Assembly (NCBI GenBank): GCA_024195265.1
Contig: JAJLRJ010000002.1
Coordinates: 19,776,604 to 19,840,603 of the forward strand
DNA: 64,000 nucleotides
Reading direction: 5' to 3'
DNA from: Dendrophyllia cribrosa
Lineage: Eukaryota; Cnidaria; Anthozoa; Scleractinia; Dendrophylliidae
The first letter of the stretch is position 1. Each line of letters starts with the position of its first letter. Made by a program: the position numbers and the translations under genes. Positions 63,001-64,000 of the stretch are shown here, piece by piece. Under the pieces are notes generated by a model. It did not search any database. It was given only the letters and a program-made list of their open reading frames with translations, and was not told the origin of the DNA.

Positions 63001-63170
63001 CCTGCAAGACGAGGGCTCTCCACGAAAAGCGACCGCAAGTAAAAATCGCTGGCTTTTACGACATAAAAAACCCGCGCATTTCCGCCTGTCAATCACTTTG
63101 ATGGGCTTTCCTTGAGTTTAATTGGCTTATTATAACTGTCAGGGGATTCTTTTCCCTGTGAAAATATAGG
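63001..63170 (-). promoter_or_regulatory. Presumed promoter-proximal region of the inhibitor gene
   Basis: Reading on the minus strand toward the ATG, there is a CCAAT motif near 63121-63125, a TCF-like site (ATCAAAG, 63102-63096), an exact TGATTGACAG (63095-63086, the known PBX-MEIS/PREP composite consensus), and an AT-rich TTTTTTATG near 63066. The start site is unknown, and these are motif matches only. Confidence 0.35.
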
Positions 63171-63642
63171 CGCGGTAAAGAAATTACGAAATAGAAAAAC
63201 AACTTGATGTTCGTGTGATGTTTTTACAACAAAAAAAGAAATAATTACGAAAGCCTTTTGTTATTCTGTTTGTAAAAGGATAGACAGAAGAGTGTTTATA
63301 AGATGAAGTACTTTGTTTATACTTATTAAAAAGCGGCCATCATTTCTTGCTTCGGAAATGGGCCAAGCCAAACAAACCAGGAGCTCTTCGTGGCGCCCCA
63401 AACAAACAGGGTAAGATTTCCGTATAACCCCATACATTAATTATGTATGCGCTATTGTTTTGCTTTTGGAGTTCTATTATTTTGGCTTTTGTTTCAGTTT
63501 TCAGAATGGTATAGTACGGAAATCTTTCCACGGAAAGATTTCCGTACAACCCCATACATTAGTTATGCATACCGTTTCTATGCGGTTTTTATGCTTGCAT
63601 TAGGTTAGGAGCAATTACAGAACAGCCTGCGAGCAAGCTCCT

Positions 63643-63720
63643 GGGTCGGGGGTGGGGATTGGGGGAGGAGCAGGGGCAGGGCGAGGGGAGGGGGAGGGGA
63701 GGGAGAGGGGGAGGGCAGAA
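63643..63720. other. G-rich tract upstream of the gene
   Basis: The plus strand is a run of G blocks separated by one or a few bases (GGGGG, GGGG, GGGGAGGGGG and so on), about 650 bases upstream of the start codon. It could form G-quadruplexes on the plus strand. Beside it (63720-63860) are several copies of a TGGCTCGTTT-like motif. Confidence 0.7.
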
Positions 63721-64000
63721 GGAGTGTCTGAGCCCTAGAGCTTGCTTTGGTGGCTCGTTTAGCGCGTTTGGCTTGTTTGGCTCGTTTGATTAAAGAACCA
63801 GAAATAATTTATATGCTCGTTTAGGTATCGGGTCTACGTATGGCTCGTTTGGATCGGCAGTGGAGAGCTGAACGAGTCGAACCGTTTGGTATACGGTAAA
63901 ACGTGGCCCTGTACATGTATTCTGCAGTTTAGCCTTTATTTATTTTCCACGACTGCACCCCAAATTTTTTCCTTTTCTTTTATTCAGTTTTTACTAGTTA

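Noticed and set aside
1..64000. CRISPR array
   Set aside because: The tandem arrays (88 bp, 100 bp, 25 bp, 11 bp) have no unique spacers between short identical repeats, and the DNA is clearly animal nuclear sequence.

Overview
This window looks like animal nuclear DNA, most likely from an anthozoan cnidarian such as a stony coral or sea anemone. That assignment is an inference from the intron-rich cysteine-rich gene, the mix of Kazal, WAP, Kunitz, thyroglobulin-1 and Ig domains, and the dense load of short transposons. No marker gene proves the species. There are no operons, and almost all long open frames are exon-sized.

One minus-strand gene spans nearly the whole window. It starts with a signal peptide at 63000 and is still running at 3451, where a splice donor points out of the left edge. 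I can place 41 coding exons, 9463 coding bases or about 3150 residues. Domains in order: Kazal, Ig, three Kunitz, a ten-WAP exon, alternating thyroglobulin-1 and WAP exons, five Kazal, WAP, EGF, five Kazal, five WAP, Kazal, two WAP, Kazal, Kunitz, Kazal, WAP, Kazal, Kunitz, two Kazal, WAP. The total is 17 Kazal, 23 WAP, 5 Kunitz, 3 thyroglobulin-1, 1 Ig and 1 EGF domain. Every intron is phase 1. The product should be a secreted polyvalent protease inhibitor with many different reactive-site (P1) residues. Several domains have lost a disulfide as a matched pair.

The introns are full of mobile DNA. The clearest are an apparently complete Merlin (IS1016-like) transposon at 47931-50237 with an 8-bp target duplication, a Penelope-like element tail at 44451-44910 with a hammerhead-ribozyme-like fold, many foldback MITEs, two tRNA-derived SINE families, an 88-bp tandem array grown inside a MITE, and a 1.15-kb duplication at 1-1150 and 4045-5280 whose copies form a natural empty/filled pair for a MITE insertion. 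Some repeats touch the gene itself: a SINE tail lies in one splice acceptor, a tandem repeat supplies one splice donor, and an inverted partial copy of exon 40 sits in intron 34.

Right of 63000 is the presumed promoter region. It has a PBX-MEIS-type motif next to a TCF-like motif, then a G-rich tract. All splice sites were read by eye from phase, consensus and domain boundaries. No transcript evidence was available.
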